A stretch of 8,342 nucleotides of DNA. It comes from a bacterium. GTDB taxonomy: Bacteria > Patescibacteriota > Minisyncoccia > Moranbacterales > DUUL01. This document shows, one piece after another, positions 1 to 5,881 of the stretch (positions are counted from its first letter, which is position 1; every line of letters starts with the position of its first letter). The notes below the pieces were generated by a model. The model saw only the letters and a program-made list of their open reading frames with translations, ran no database searches and was not told where the DNA came from. A program made the position numbers and the translations under genes. The stretch spans positions 1-8,342 of the forward strand of contig DAOWHU010000065.1 in NCBI GenBank assembly GCA_030641245.1, written 5' to 3'.

Positions 1-149
1 AAAATTCTAATGTTCAAAATCATTTACATTTCTCTAATATAGTAGCAAAAATCTTTACCAATTGTTTACTTACTTTATCTTCTTTTCTGGAAATTCTCAT
101 TGTAATTTATTTGTTATTTGTAATTTTGGATTTGGCGCTTGTTTCTTTG
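1..149. other. AT-rich, low-complexity region downstream of the permease gene
   Basis: No convincing gene is visible. The plus strand contains an 8-bp direct repeat, TGTAATTT, at 101-108 and 119-126, with a TTTGTTATTT-like element between them. Read on the minus strand this is an ACAAATA-type low-complexity stretch just after the permease stop. No GC-rich hairpin with a T-run follows the permease, so I cannot call a terminator here. Two tiny minus-strand reading frames touch each other near position 20 (see the next entry and the findings). Confidence 0.5.
20..100 (-). CDS. Doubtful 26-codon ORF downstream of the permease gene
   Basis: An ATG at 98-100 opens a frame of 26 codons ending in TGA at 20-22. 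The predicted peptide is basic (starts MRISRKEDK and ends LEKCK) and I recognise no family. A stop codon lies four codons upstream of the ATG, so the frame cannot extend further up, and there is no Shine-Dalgarno sequence. A second minus-strand ATG at 21-23 overlaps the stop in an ATGA arrangement and reads off the window edge, which is the usual geometry of coupled genes. It could equally be chance in AT-rich sequence. Confidence 0.15.
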   Translation of the reverse strand: MRISRKEDKVSKQLVKIFATILEKCK

Positions 150-1337
150 TTATCTTCGTTTCAACGCCTCTAACGGATCAACCGCACTGGCCTTTCTGGC
201 TGGAATCAACCCAGTAACCACCCCTATCATCAAAGAAATCACCACCAACAAAATTACAAACCAAGCCGGAGAATAAAACAATGTAAAAGCTTCCCCGCCC
301 ATTCTAACCGCCATAAAATTAACAATAAAATTGGAAACTGATTGGGCCAAAATTCCCCCGACTACTCCAACCACCCCTCCCAGAAACCCCATTAGAGCTG
401 ATTCGAAAATAAAAATGCTCAAAATATTTCTATCAGTAGCCCCAATCGCTTTCATTATACCAATTTCCTCGGTTCTCTCCAAGAGCGTAATTATCATAGT
501 GTTAAACATTCCAATCGCACTAACCGACAAAGCGATTATTCCCAAAATAGCCAACACCGCACTGACCGCCGAAAAGAATGTTCTAGCCTGATTAACTATC
601 TCGGAAACCGAGGAGGTTTTAAATCCCAAGGCTTCAATTTTGCTCCTGGCCATATCGACCTGTTTGGGATCTCCAGTTTTAGCTTTTATTGAAAAAATAC
701 TGCTTAACATTTCGCCCTCAAGGCTGTTAGAATTAATGTAAACATTGGACTTGTCATTTTTGACAATTCCTACAATTTTAAATTTGGTTTCCAAGACTCT
801 CTCCGTGAACCACTTGACTCCTTCATCGGGTATGTGCAAAATAATTTCGATCTCTTCTCCCAACAAATCATCTGGACTTTTGTTCAAAACATTTAAAAAA
901 GACGACGCCAAAACAACCTCTCTTTCTTTTCCTTCGGAAAGGTCTCGGCCCGCTTCTAAAACTTTTCCATCCATACCAGTATACCCTGCCTCCGTAATAA
1001 ATAAAGCAGTGCTACTGGAAAAATCCCCAACTTTCACCTGACCGTCATACCTCAAAAGTGGCACAATTTTTTCAAGTTCTTTCACATATTCAAGTTGCTC
1101 TAAGCTAGCCCAATTAATTTTCTTTCCCTTCTCCAGATTGGCATAAATATCAATTGCCGAAAGTGAATCAAAAGTAGTAATTTGACTCAAAACAACTCGT
1201 TGTACACCAAACCCCAAAGAAGTCAGGAACAAAATAGTGGCCATACCAATTCCAATTCCAAAAATAATCAAGAGGGTTCTGGAGGTTCTGGCTTTGAACA
1301 TTCTAGTCGCTAATTTTATTAAATCAATAAATTTCAT
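150..1337 (-). CDS. ABC transporter permease, MacB/FtsX family
   Basis: This is the integral-membrane subunit of a MacB/LolCDE-type ABC exporter. It probably pairs with the ATPase encoded just upstream in the same operon. Seen in the 395 residues: one N-terminal membrane helix (about 21-45), a large extracytoplasmic region (about 46-250) of the MacB-PCD type, then three C-terminal helices (about 255-285, 303-332 and 358-380). The FtsX-domain hallmark ERTEEIGIMKAIGA (287-300) and the closing signature IPARKASAVDPLEAL (378-392) are both present. The length is usual for the family. The ATG lies 2 nt after the ATPase stop codon, without a clear Shine-Dalgarno sequence, which suggests translational coupling. 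MacB-type systems work by mechanotransmission on extracytoplasmic substrates (lipoproteins, peptides, lipids). The substrate here cannot be read from the sequence. Family confidence is high; the specific role is open. Confidence 0.93.
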   Translation of the reverse strand: MKFIDLIKLATRMFKARTSRTLLIIFGIGIGMATILFLTSLGFGVQRVVLSQITTFDSLSAIDIYANLEKGKKINWASLEQLEYVKELEKIVPLLRYDGQVKVGDFSSSTALFITEAGYTGMDGKVLEAGRDLSEGKEREVVLASSFLNVLNKSPDDLLGEEIEIILHIPDEGVKWFTERVLETKFKIVGIVKNDKSNVYINSNSLEGEMLSSIFSIKAKTGDPKQVDMARSKIEALGFKTSSVSEIVNQARTFFSAVSAVLAILGIIALSVSAIGMFNTMIITLLERTEEIGIMKAIGATDRNILSIFIFESALMGFLGGVVGVVGGILAQSVSNFIVNFMAVRMGGEAFTLFYSPAWFVILLVVISLMIGVVTGLIPARKASAVDPLEALKRR

Positions 1338-1339
1338 AA

Positions 1340-2671
1340 TTAACTCGAATATCTTATTAATATTGTAAGCTCCAGCTCTCGGGCTATCTTTTGAGCAGTC
1401 TTCTTGTTTAAACCTAGTCCTTCTTTAGAAGATGGTTTATCTAAAATTTCCTGAAATTCATCTCGAGACAATTCATTTTTTAGTCGATTCTCAATCCCAT
1501 TCCTCAAAATATTTAGCCGGTACTCTGTTTTTCTAATCGGATATCTCTCGATAAAAAAATTTACTAATCTTCTGGCCGATTTTAAAGATTCCGAATAATC
1601 AATTTTTTGGGCTTGATCATAAAAAGCTATCACTTCTTTAACAAATTTTTCGGCTCCTCGTTTGTCCCATCCCGCTCCACCTTTCTCAACCGATTGATTT
1701 AACTCTTCAAAAAACTGCTTCTTGCTTAACCCTTCCAGAAAAAATCTTCTCATAGACTTCTGGGTCAACTCTACCTGATGATTGGTAAGTGGCAACATTA
1801 AATAGGAAAAAGTTTGTTTAACTTTGAAGGGTGCTAACAATTGACCTACATTGGGATTGGTCAAATCTCGAAAAGAGTTCATTAACAATTTCAAATCCAT
1901 AGGAACTTCCACTTCTTTAGCAAGTATCATTCTCCCGCCTCTTTTTCCATCGTTGCCTACGTCTCTCCTTTTTTTAATAACTTCAACTCTCAGCACCTTA
2001 CCATCTTTAATGTGAACTATCCGATCAGCGTATTTCAAATGATGATGATCATGAGTAACCATTATAATAGTTTTTTTGTCAACCTTGTTCAGATCTTTAA
2101 GAATCGCCATTACATTATAAGTAGACTTGGAATCCAAATTACCCATTGGTTCATCTGCCAAGATAATTTCTGGTTTATTCATTAAAGCTCGAGCAATAGA
2201 AACTTTTTGTTTTTGACCCCCAGAAATATCGGATGGATATTTCTTAGCCTGATCTGCAATCCCAAATCGATCCAAAAAACTTTTAGCAATTTTTTTTCTA
2301 CTTTGCAAGTTGGCCCCAAAAAAAACTTGCGGCAAGCAAATGTTTTCTAAAACCTTTAGAGAATTAATCAAGTGAAAAGACTGGAAAACCATCCCAACTG
2401 TATTTCTTCGATATTCAGCTTTTTGATTACTATCAAGCTTGTTAATGTCTGCACCTAAAACATGCACTTCTCCGCTAGTCGGAGTTTCTAATCCGGCAAT
2501 AGAATTCAGTAAAGTAGACTTGCCACAACCAGAAGGACCAAAAACAATGATCCATTCTTTTGGTTGAAATTTTAAGTTCACGTTTTCCAGCGCCCGAACT
2601 TGACTAGACTTGCCTTTATTATAAATAACATTGAGATCTTTTATCTCAATAATGTTTTTTGTTTTTGGCAT
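1340..2671 (-). CDS. ABC transporter ATPase, MacB/LolD class, with a long C-terminal extension
   Basis: This cytoplasmic ATPase drives the permease encoded directly after it. Residues 1 to about 230 form a complete nucleotide-binding domain: Walker A GPSGCGKST (45-53), Q-loop Gln97, signature ISGGQ (149-153), Walker B ILADEP (170-175) with catalytic Glu174, D-loop NLDS (178-181) and switch His207. All catalytic residues are intact. Family members of this class are usually about 220-250 residues, whereas this one is 443. A basic linker (about 233-247, KKRRDVGNDGKRGGR) leads into about 195 extra residues that are mostly predicted helical and that I do not recognise. They contain two similar segments (about 293-350 and 378-436) sharing an LS..(E/Q)F..E.L pattern and a later K.G.G..K..A.K...E pattern. 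The extension may contact a partner or regulate the transporter. The ATG is preceded by a purine-rich GAGAGAG that may act as a weak ribosome-binding site. Confidence 0.92.
   Translation of the reverse strand: MPKTKNIIEIKDLNVIYNKGKSSQVRALENVNLKFQPKEWIIVFGPSGCGKSTLLNSIAGLETPTSGEVHVLGADINKLDSNQKAEYRRNTVGMVFQSFHLINSLKVLENICLPQVFFGANLQSRKKIAKSFLDRFGIADQAKKYPSDISGGQKQKVSIARALMNKPEIILADEPMGNLDSKSTYNVMAILKDLNKVDKKTIIMVTHDHHHLKYADRIVHIKDGKVLRVEVIKKRRDVGNDGKRGGRMILAKEVEVPMDLKLLMNSFRDLTNPNVGQLLAPFKVKQTFSYLMLPLTNHQVELTQKSMRRFFLEGLSKKQFFEELNQSVEKGGAGWDKRGAEKFVKEVIAFYDQAQKIDYSESLKSARRLVNFFIERYPIRKTEYRLNILRNGIENRLKNELSRDEFQEILDKPSSKEGLGLNKKTAQKIARELELTILIRYSS
1364..1540 (-). repeat. Protein-level repeat unit 2 in the ATPase C-terminal extension
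   Basis: Encodes residues about 378-436 of the ATPase. The core runs from LSRDEF (401-406) through GLGLNKKTAQK (418-428) to Thr436 and matches the first unit's LSKKQF and GAGWDKRGAEK. It sits almost at the C terminus of the protein, seven residues before its end. Confidence 0.55.
1622..1795 (-). repeat. Protein-level repeat unit 1 in the ATPase C-terminal extension
   Basis: Encodes residues about 293-350 of the ATPase. The core from LSKKQF (315-320) to Phe350 aligns by eye without gaps to residues 401-436. I count 12 identities in 36 positions (LS, F, E, L, K, G, G, K, A, K, E) plus several conservative changes. The similarity is at protein level; the DNA is not obviously repeated, so the duplication is old or functionally diverged. 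Confidence 0.55.
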
Positions 2672-2774
2672 TCTCTCTCTAAAATAGGACTACCACCGGA
2701 CCAACTCTTACCCTAAAATAGTGGTCGGAAACAACCCTTTAATATTAATTACTTTGAATTTTGCGAAGTTAAAA
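2672..2774. other. Intergenic segment with a direct repeat and weak inverted repeats
   Basis: This 103-bp gap separates the TPR coding region from the ATPase gene. It contains two copies of CTAAAATAG (plus strand 2679-2687 and 2713-2721, 34 bp apart) and an ACCAC/GTGGT inverted repeat (2692-2696 and 2721-2725). On the minus strand CCGACCA can pair with TGGTCCGG if one C bulges. No T-run follows, so it is not an intrinsic terminator. I see no good promoter, so the ATPase is most simply read as cotranscribed with the gene upstream. Confidence 0.35.
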
Positions 2775-4283
2775 TCAATCGGAAGACTCTTCTGAATTTT
2801 GCTCGTCACCAAAGTTCTCATCAACCAGGTCTTTTTCTCCAGCTTCTTCCGCTCCCACTTCAGGAACAACGATTTCGTTGGCTTCCAAAACCTCAGCCTC
2901 ATTTCCATTCACTCCAAAGAGCGCTTTTCGGCCTTTCTCTAAATTATCAATAATCTTTTCAAGCAAGTCATTGTCTGGATTTATTTCCTGAATCTTTTTG
3001 AATTCTCTTAACGCCCCTGCCGAATCACCTTGATCTTCCAAGACTAAAGCTAGCAAATAGCGCGCATTAGAATATTGAGAATTCAAACCGAGAGCCTTCT
3101 CTAAATAAATAGTCGCCTCCTCATAGTTTTTTTGTTGATAATAAATTCTTCCTAAATCCATATGCAATTCGGCTGAACTTGGATAAATTTCCAGATTTTC
3201 TTTAGATTTATTTATAGCTTTTTTGATATCACTTTGTCTTTCATAAACACTGACCAACAAAGCATTGGCTCCCAAGTGATCTGATTTTATCGCTAAAGCT
3301 TTTTTCAAGTATTCTTCAGCCAAAGCCAAGTACTCTTGTCCTTTTTTAGAAAGCTGTCTTTTACCCCCCTGAGATGGAGCTTGTTCTAAAAGATCCAAAT
3401 CCGCTAAAGTAATCTGAACATTGGCTACCGCTTGATAAAGCTCTGGGTTCTTAGGATCCAGCTCAATGGCTCCTTGATAATTTTCAGTCGCTTTGTCGGC
3501 CGAATCTTTTTGAATAACAATAAACTCTTCATACAAATTGGCCAGCGAAACTAAATTGAGCGAATCACCAGGATTCAAAATCTTGGCTTGGTTCAAAGAT
3601 TGCAAAGCGCTCCTAAACCTAGCACTAACATGATTGGATTCTTCGGGAGTCAAATTTTGCAACCCTTTTTCGACTATTTTTTCTTTAGCCAAAGCCAAAT
3701 GAACAATTGCTAAATCCCTAAAATAGGAATCTCTGTTAGGATCTAGTGAGACGGCTTTAGAAATTTTTTCTGCTATTTTTTGAGTTCCTCTATCTTCAAC
3801 ATTAACCATCAAAGCTTGTTTAAAATAAACAGCCGCTATATATTTTTGCCCTTGCAAATAGATGACAGCCACAAAACCAATTATCACCAACACAAAACCA
3901 AAAGACAAGGAAAATGAGGTTTTAGGTCCGCTAGAAGTTGTCGCGATTTCATCCGATTTTGCCCTTCCCTCTCCATTACCTAAAAAGGAAGTAACTAATA
4001 ACAATGCCAGGAACAACCACCACAACATTAGAATAGTAATATTAGTAAAATATATAAAAAGCATAATGGTCAAAAACAACCAACCGACTCCGATAGAAAT
4101 CCCCAGAAAATTATAGAAATTGTTTTTTTGATCTTTACTGGAACTTAAAATTATTCCCGTAATCTCTTTGAATAGAATAACTAAACCAGATATCATTAAG
4201 AACAAGAATGAAGCCACTCCCAAAATTCCTGTTGTCGAAGCTAAAGTGAAAAAGAAACTGGTAGATTCGTTGAAATTGATCAC
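2775..4283 (-). CDS. C-terminal part of a split Wzy/O-antigen-ligase-like TPR protein
   Basis: The GTG at 4281-4283 is only the first possible start in this frame. The frame is open up to 4325, and I think this segment is really the continuation of the gene at 4295-5359. Numbering from the GTG: the segment opens with a membrane-edge motif and helix (about 12-42, containing ASTTGILG), two more helices (about 58-80 and 82-101) and a fourth (about 127-146). A TPR array follows from about 150 to 450, with recognisable units such as AIELDPKNPELYQAVANV, HMDLGRIYYQQKNYEEA and ARYLLALVLEDQGD. The last 40 residues are strongly acidic (E/D-rich tail). There is no Shine-Dalgarno sequence before the GTG. 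Joined through a one-base shift, the two parts give about 865 residues, in line with CPR proteins of this architecture. The gene ends in TGA. Confidence 0.85.
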   Translation of the reverse strand: MINFNESTSFFFTLASTTGILGVASFLFLMISGLVILFKEITGIILSSSKDQKNNFYNFLGISIGVGWLFLTIMLFIYFTNITILMLWWLFLALLLVTSFLGNGEGRAKSDEIATTSSGPKTSFSLSFGFVLVIIGFVAVIYLQGQKYIAAVYFKQALMVNVEDRGTQKIAEKISKAVSLDPNRDSYFRDLAIVHLALAKEKIVEKGLQNLTPEESNHVSARFRSALQSLNQAKILNPGDSLNLVSLANLYEEFIVIQKDSADKATENYQGAIELDPKNPELYQAVANVQITLADLDLLEQAPSQGGKRQLSKKGQEYLALAEEYLKKALAIKSDHLGANALLVSVYERQSDIKKAINKSKENLEIYPSSAELHMDLGRIYYQQKNYEEATIYLEKALGLNSQYSNARYLLALVLEDQGDSAGALREFKKIQEINPDNDLLEKIIDNLEKGRKALFGVNGNEAEVLEANEIVVPEVGAEEAGEKDLVDENFGDEQNSEESSD

Positions 4284-4292
4284 CGAAAAGTC

Positions 4293-4318
4293 GCCTAGGT
4301 CGCTAGGCCTATTTTTTT
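4293..4318 (+). terminator. Terminator-shaped hairpin antisense to the ligase-like gene
   Basis: On the plus strand the palindrome GCCTAG-GTCG-CTAGGC is followed after CTA by seven T, which is the shape of a short intrinsic terminator. No plus-strand gene is seen here. If functional, it would stop antisense transcripts running into this gene from the left. It is the same DNA as the frame-change site read on the other strand, so one of the two readings may be incidental. Confidence 0.3.
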
Positions 4319-4325
4319 GTAAACA
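4293..4325 (-). other. Frame-change site: A7 run followed by a perfect hairpin
   Basis: Reading on the minus strand, the upstream frame is open to its TAG at 4295-4297 and the downstream frame is open from 4325, just after a TAA. The change must therefore occur within these few codons. The segment holds a run of seven A (4318 to 4312) in the context TAC AAA AAA ATA. After 3 nt follows a perfect 6-bp hairpin, GCCTAG-CGAC-CTAGGC (4308 to 4293). Re-reading one A gives KKNRPSDLGDFSVINF and restores the family-like sequence. This could be a missing A in the assembly, a true mutation, or slippage by ribosome or polymerase. Confidence 0.75.
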
Positions 4326-5359
4326 TTAGCAAAAGTAGTTGGGCCGCTCCCCAGCATCGGAGAATTTTTAATAGAACTCAGAGAAATTTCCGAGGCTGTT
4401 TTATACTTTAAGAAAACTTCGACTGGTAAATCAAAGTTAGTAAAAAGAGGCTTGCCTCTGAGCAAAAACAACAACGCAAAGACCAAAAAAATCATTGGTA
4501 ATATTCTCAATTGAGAGGGCTTTTTGTTTTCAATCAAAATTGTTACTCCTAGAATGAACGCCAACATAATTAGGAGAACTATCCAAATTACTTTAAAATT
4601 AATTATCATTAACAAGAAAAAGGTTCCTACTGACAAACTCACTAGAAATAACTTAATCCATTTAGAAACACTAGATAGAAATAAGGTCACTGAAACTAAA
4701 AAAATGGTAGTGACATAAACAGAACTAACATAAATTGAACCAATCGGAGTAAAAGACCTAACCTTGGCAAATTCAGAAGGTAACAAATAAACTTCAAAAA
4801 ATTGCAATGTGCTAAAAAGAGTCAATAAAGCTCCCCCCAATAAAAATGAAAAAAGCAACTTCACTACCCCTTGATAATCTTTTACATTATTAAAAATTAA
4901 AATAAAAAAAGTAACTAGAAATAAAAGCGTCACAAAAGCATTGTGTTCACCTCCAAAATAGCCCCACATACTTTGTTCATAGTAGGTAGAATAAACAGTG
5001 CTCAAGCCATAAATCGATAAAAAAACCAGCACTGGTATCAAAAGAAAGCTTTTCCGAAATCTCATTTCATTTTTCCAGGCCATTTTTCCAATCCAAGTTA
5101 AAGCACTAATGCCAACTAGCGCAACTAACAAAACTTGCTTATTAAGCTCTAAGGGACTAGAAACATTTTGACAAAAAAACATTGGTAATAAAATTACCAC
5201 CAAATAAATCGGTAAAATTATTAGCCAATCTATTAGCTTGGAAAACTTTGTTGCCTTAGAGTGCTCTTCTTTCTTTTTCTCGATTTTATTTTTTTTGTCA
5301 AATTCGACTCCAGCCCCTCTCTTGACTTTCAAAAAGCCTTTTAGCTCGCCTTCTTTCAT
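4295..5359 (-). CDS. N-terminal part of a split Wzy/O-antigen-ligase-like membrane protein
   Basis: This is an inner-membrane protein resembling the O-antigen ligase/polymerase (Wzy_C) superfamily, which joins or polymerises lipid-linked glycans on the outer face of the membrane. Seen: a charged, Lys-rich N terminus (1-40), then about nine hydrophobic helices (near 42-62, 76-95, 103-122, 141-157, 165-188, 206-230, 234-253, 255-275 and 284-300). After these comes the family-like segment LPVEVFLKY...SIKNSPMLGSGPTTF (311-343). The frame then ends abruptly after VYKKIGLAT, exactly where relatives continue into an extracytoplasmic loop and the next helix. That continuation lies in the other frame at 2775-4283. 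The ATG at 5357-5359 is immediately preceded by an in-frame TAA, so it is the earliest start; it has no Shine-Dalgarno sequence. Enzyme activity is inferred from architecture only, since this superfamily diverges strongly in sequence. Confidence 0.82.
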   Translation of the reverse strand: MKEGELKGFLKVKRGAGVEFDKKNKIEKKKEEHSKATKFSKLIDWLIILPIYLVVILLPMFFCQNVSSPLELNKQVLLVALVGISALTWIGKMAWKNEMRFRKSFLLIPVLVFLSIYGLSTVYSTYYEQSMWGYFGGEHNAFVTLLFLVTFFILIFNNVKDYQGVVKLLFSFLLGGALLTLFSTLQFFEVYLLPSEFAKVRSFTPIGSIYVSSVYVTTIFLVSVTLFLSSVSKWIKLFLVSLSVGTFFLLMIINFKVIWIVLLIMLAFILGVTILIENKKPSQLRILPMIFLVFALLFLLRGKPLFTNFDLPVEVFLKYKTASEISLSSIKNSPMLGSGPTTFANVYKKIGLAT

Positions 5360-5382
5360 TTAATTTTATTATTATTATTTCA

Positions 5383-5406
5383 TTAGTACTCAATCGCTAC
5401 TTTCAA
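5383..5406 (-). CDS. Possible 7-codon leader ORF upstream of the ligase-like gene
   Basis: A TTG at 5404-5406 is preceded by a perfect AAGGAG (5413-5418) with a 6-nt spacer. It opens the frame M-K-V-A-I-E-Y and then TAA at 5383-5385. The stop overlaps an ATG (TAATG) that itself stops after two codons. This is the strongest Shine-Dalgarno sequence in the window, yet it is 53 nt from the structural start at 5359 and not in frame with it. It could be a regulatory leader peptide, a ribosome standby site, or chance. Confidence 0.3.
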   Translation of the reverse strand: MKVAIEY

Positions 5407-5446
5407 GTCACACTCCTTCAATAGTAATACTTCTATATTAATTTTA

Positions 5447-5475
5447 AGTATACTAACTTTTTAAAAAATGTGCAA
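5447..5475 (-). promoter_or_regulatory. Promoter for the envelope/ABC block
   Basis: On the minus strand, TTGCAC (5475 to 5470) and TATACT (5452 to 5447) are separated by exactly 17 bp. That is a near-consensus sigma70-type promoter. Transcription would begin near 5440, leaving a leader of about 80 nt before the ATG at 5359. It probably serves the whole minus-strand block, since no comparable promoter is visible between the genes below it. Confidence 0.72.
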
Positions 5476-5485
5476 ACTTAAATCA

Positions 5486-5495
5486 AAGAGCTCTT
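5486..5495. promoter_or_regulatory. 10-bp perfect palindrome between divergent promoters
   Basis: AAGAGCTCTT lies between the two divergent -35 elements and overlaps the first two bases of the rpmE -35 box (5494-5499). Its position fits an operator that could affect both promoters. The next bases outward do not pair, so the symmetry is short. No regulator gene is in the window. Confidence 0.3.
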
Positions 5496-5522
5496 GCCAT
5501 CTTTACAGGATTATGCTAAAAT
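5494..5522 (+). promoter_or_regulatory. Promoter for rpmE
   Basis: TTGCCA (5494-5499) and TAAAAT (5517-5522) are separated by exactly 17 bp, giving a good sigma70-type promoter. Transcription would start near 5529, leaving about 30 nt before the rpmE ATG at 5562. The -35 elements of this and the divergent promoter are only 18 bp apart. Confidence 0.75.
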
Positions 5523-5561
5523 CTCATTTGAAGTTATTTGCCTTAAGAATAAGAAGATATA

Positions 5562-5864
5562 ATGAAGAAAAAAATTCATCCTAAATATAATCAAGAAACT
5601 GAAGTAAGGTGCGCTTGTGGCAATACTTTTAAAGTTGGTTCAACTGTTGAAAGAATCAACGTTGAGATTTGTAGCGACTGCCATCCTTTTTATACTGGCA
5701 AAGAAAAACTAGTTGATAGCACTGGACGAGTTGACCGATTTAAACAACGAATGAGTAAAACCGAGGCTATTAAAACTAAAAAGGTTAAAGTCAAAAAAAA
5801 ACCGACTTCTAAGAAAACCAAAGCTGAAAAGAAAGCCTCTAAGAGAAAAATTACCAAAAAATAG
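5562..5864 (+). CDS. rpmE: Large-subunit ribosomal protein L31, zinc-binding form
   Basis: L31 sits on the 50S subunit near the central protuberance and bridges to the 30S head. The N-terminal 66 or so residues match the family closely: start MKKKIHPKY, a CxC pair at Cys17/Cys19 and a CxxC pair at Cys37/Cys40 (a complete zinc ribbon), then HPFYTGK (41-47) and the GRVDRFKQR block (55-63). The protein is 100 residues against about 70 in E. coli L31. The extra 30 or so residues (about 68-100) are a Lys-rich, low-complexity tail, probably disordered and RNA-binding. The ATG has only a weak purine-rich AAGAAG upstream. It is the first gene of the plus-strand block and is followed by a terminator, so it is probably transcribed mostly on its own. 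Four-cysteine L31 is the zinc-replete form in bacteria that also carry a cysteine-free paralogue. Confidence 0.95.
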   Translation: MKKKIHPKYNQETEVRCACGNTFKVGSTVERINVEICSDCHPFYTGKEKLVDSTGRVDRFKQRMSKTEAIKTKKVKVKKKPTSKKTKAEKKASKRKITKK

Positions 5865-5881
5865 TTATTGTTATAAATAAT

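Noticed and set aside
331..591. Plus-strand ORF opposite the permease gene
   Set aside because: It is a shadow of the permease gene on the opposite strand. It has no recognisable domain and no promoter or ribosome-binding site, whereas the permease frame has clear FtsX signatures.
2775..2777. Possible recoding of UGA as a sense codon, as in some CPR lineages
   Set aside because: The TPR frame ends in UGA directly after a natural acidic tail, and I saw no in-frame UGA inside the conserved genes. The standard bacterial code fits, though one gene ending in UGA is thin evidence.
2708..2908. Minus-strand ORF of 66 codons overlapping the end of the TPR gene
   Set aside because: It is an alternate frame of the acidic tail region. 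The acidic TPR-protein frame has the longer and better-supported reading, and this one has no start signal.
3862..4116. Plus-strand ORF opposite the TPR gene
   Set aside because: It lies wholly antisense to the membrane and linker part of the TPR protein, with composition expected from the reverse of hydrophobic codons and no family resemblance.
4281..4283. GTG as a genuine independent start for the TPR half
   Set aside because: There is no Shine-Dalgarno sequence, it would begin inside a membrane-adjacent loop, and the frame is open and family-like upstream of it. Continuation from the upstream gene is more likely.
5360..5561. Riboswitch or small RNA in the divergent intergenic region
   Set aside because: Apart from the 10-bp palindrome and promoter elements, I could find no conserved riboswitch-like stems. 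The leader on the rpmE side is too short.
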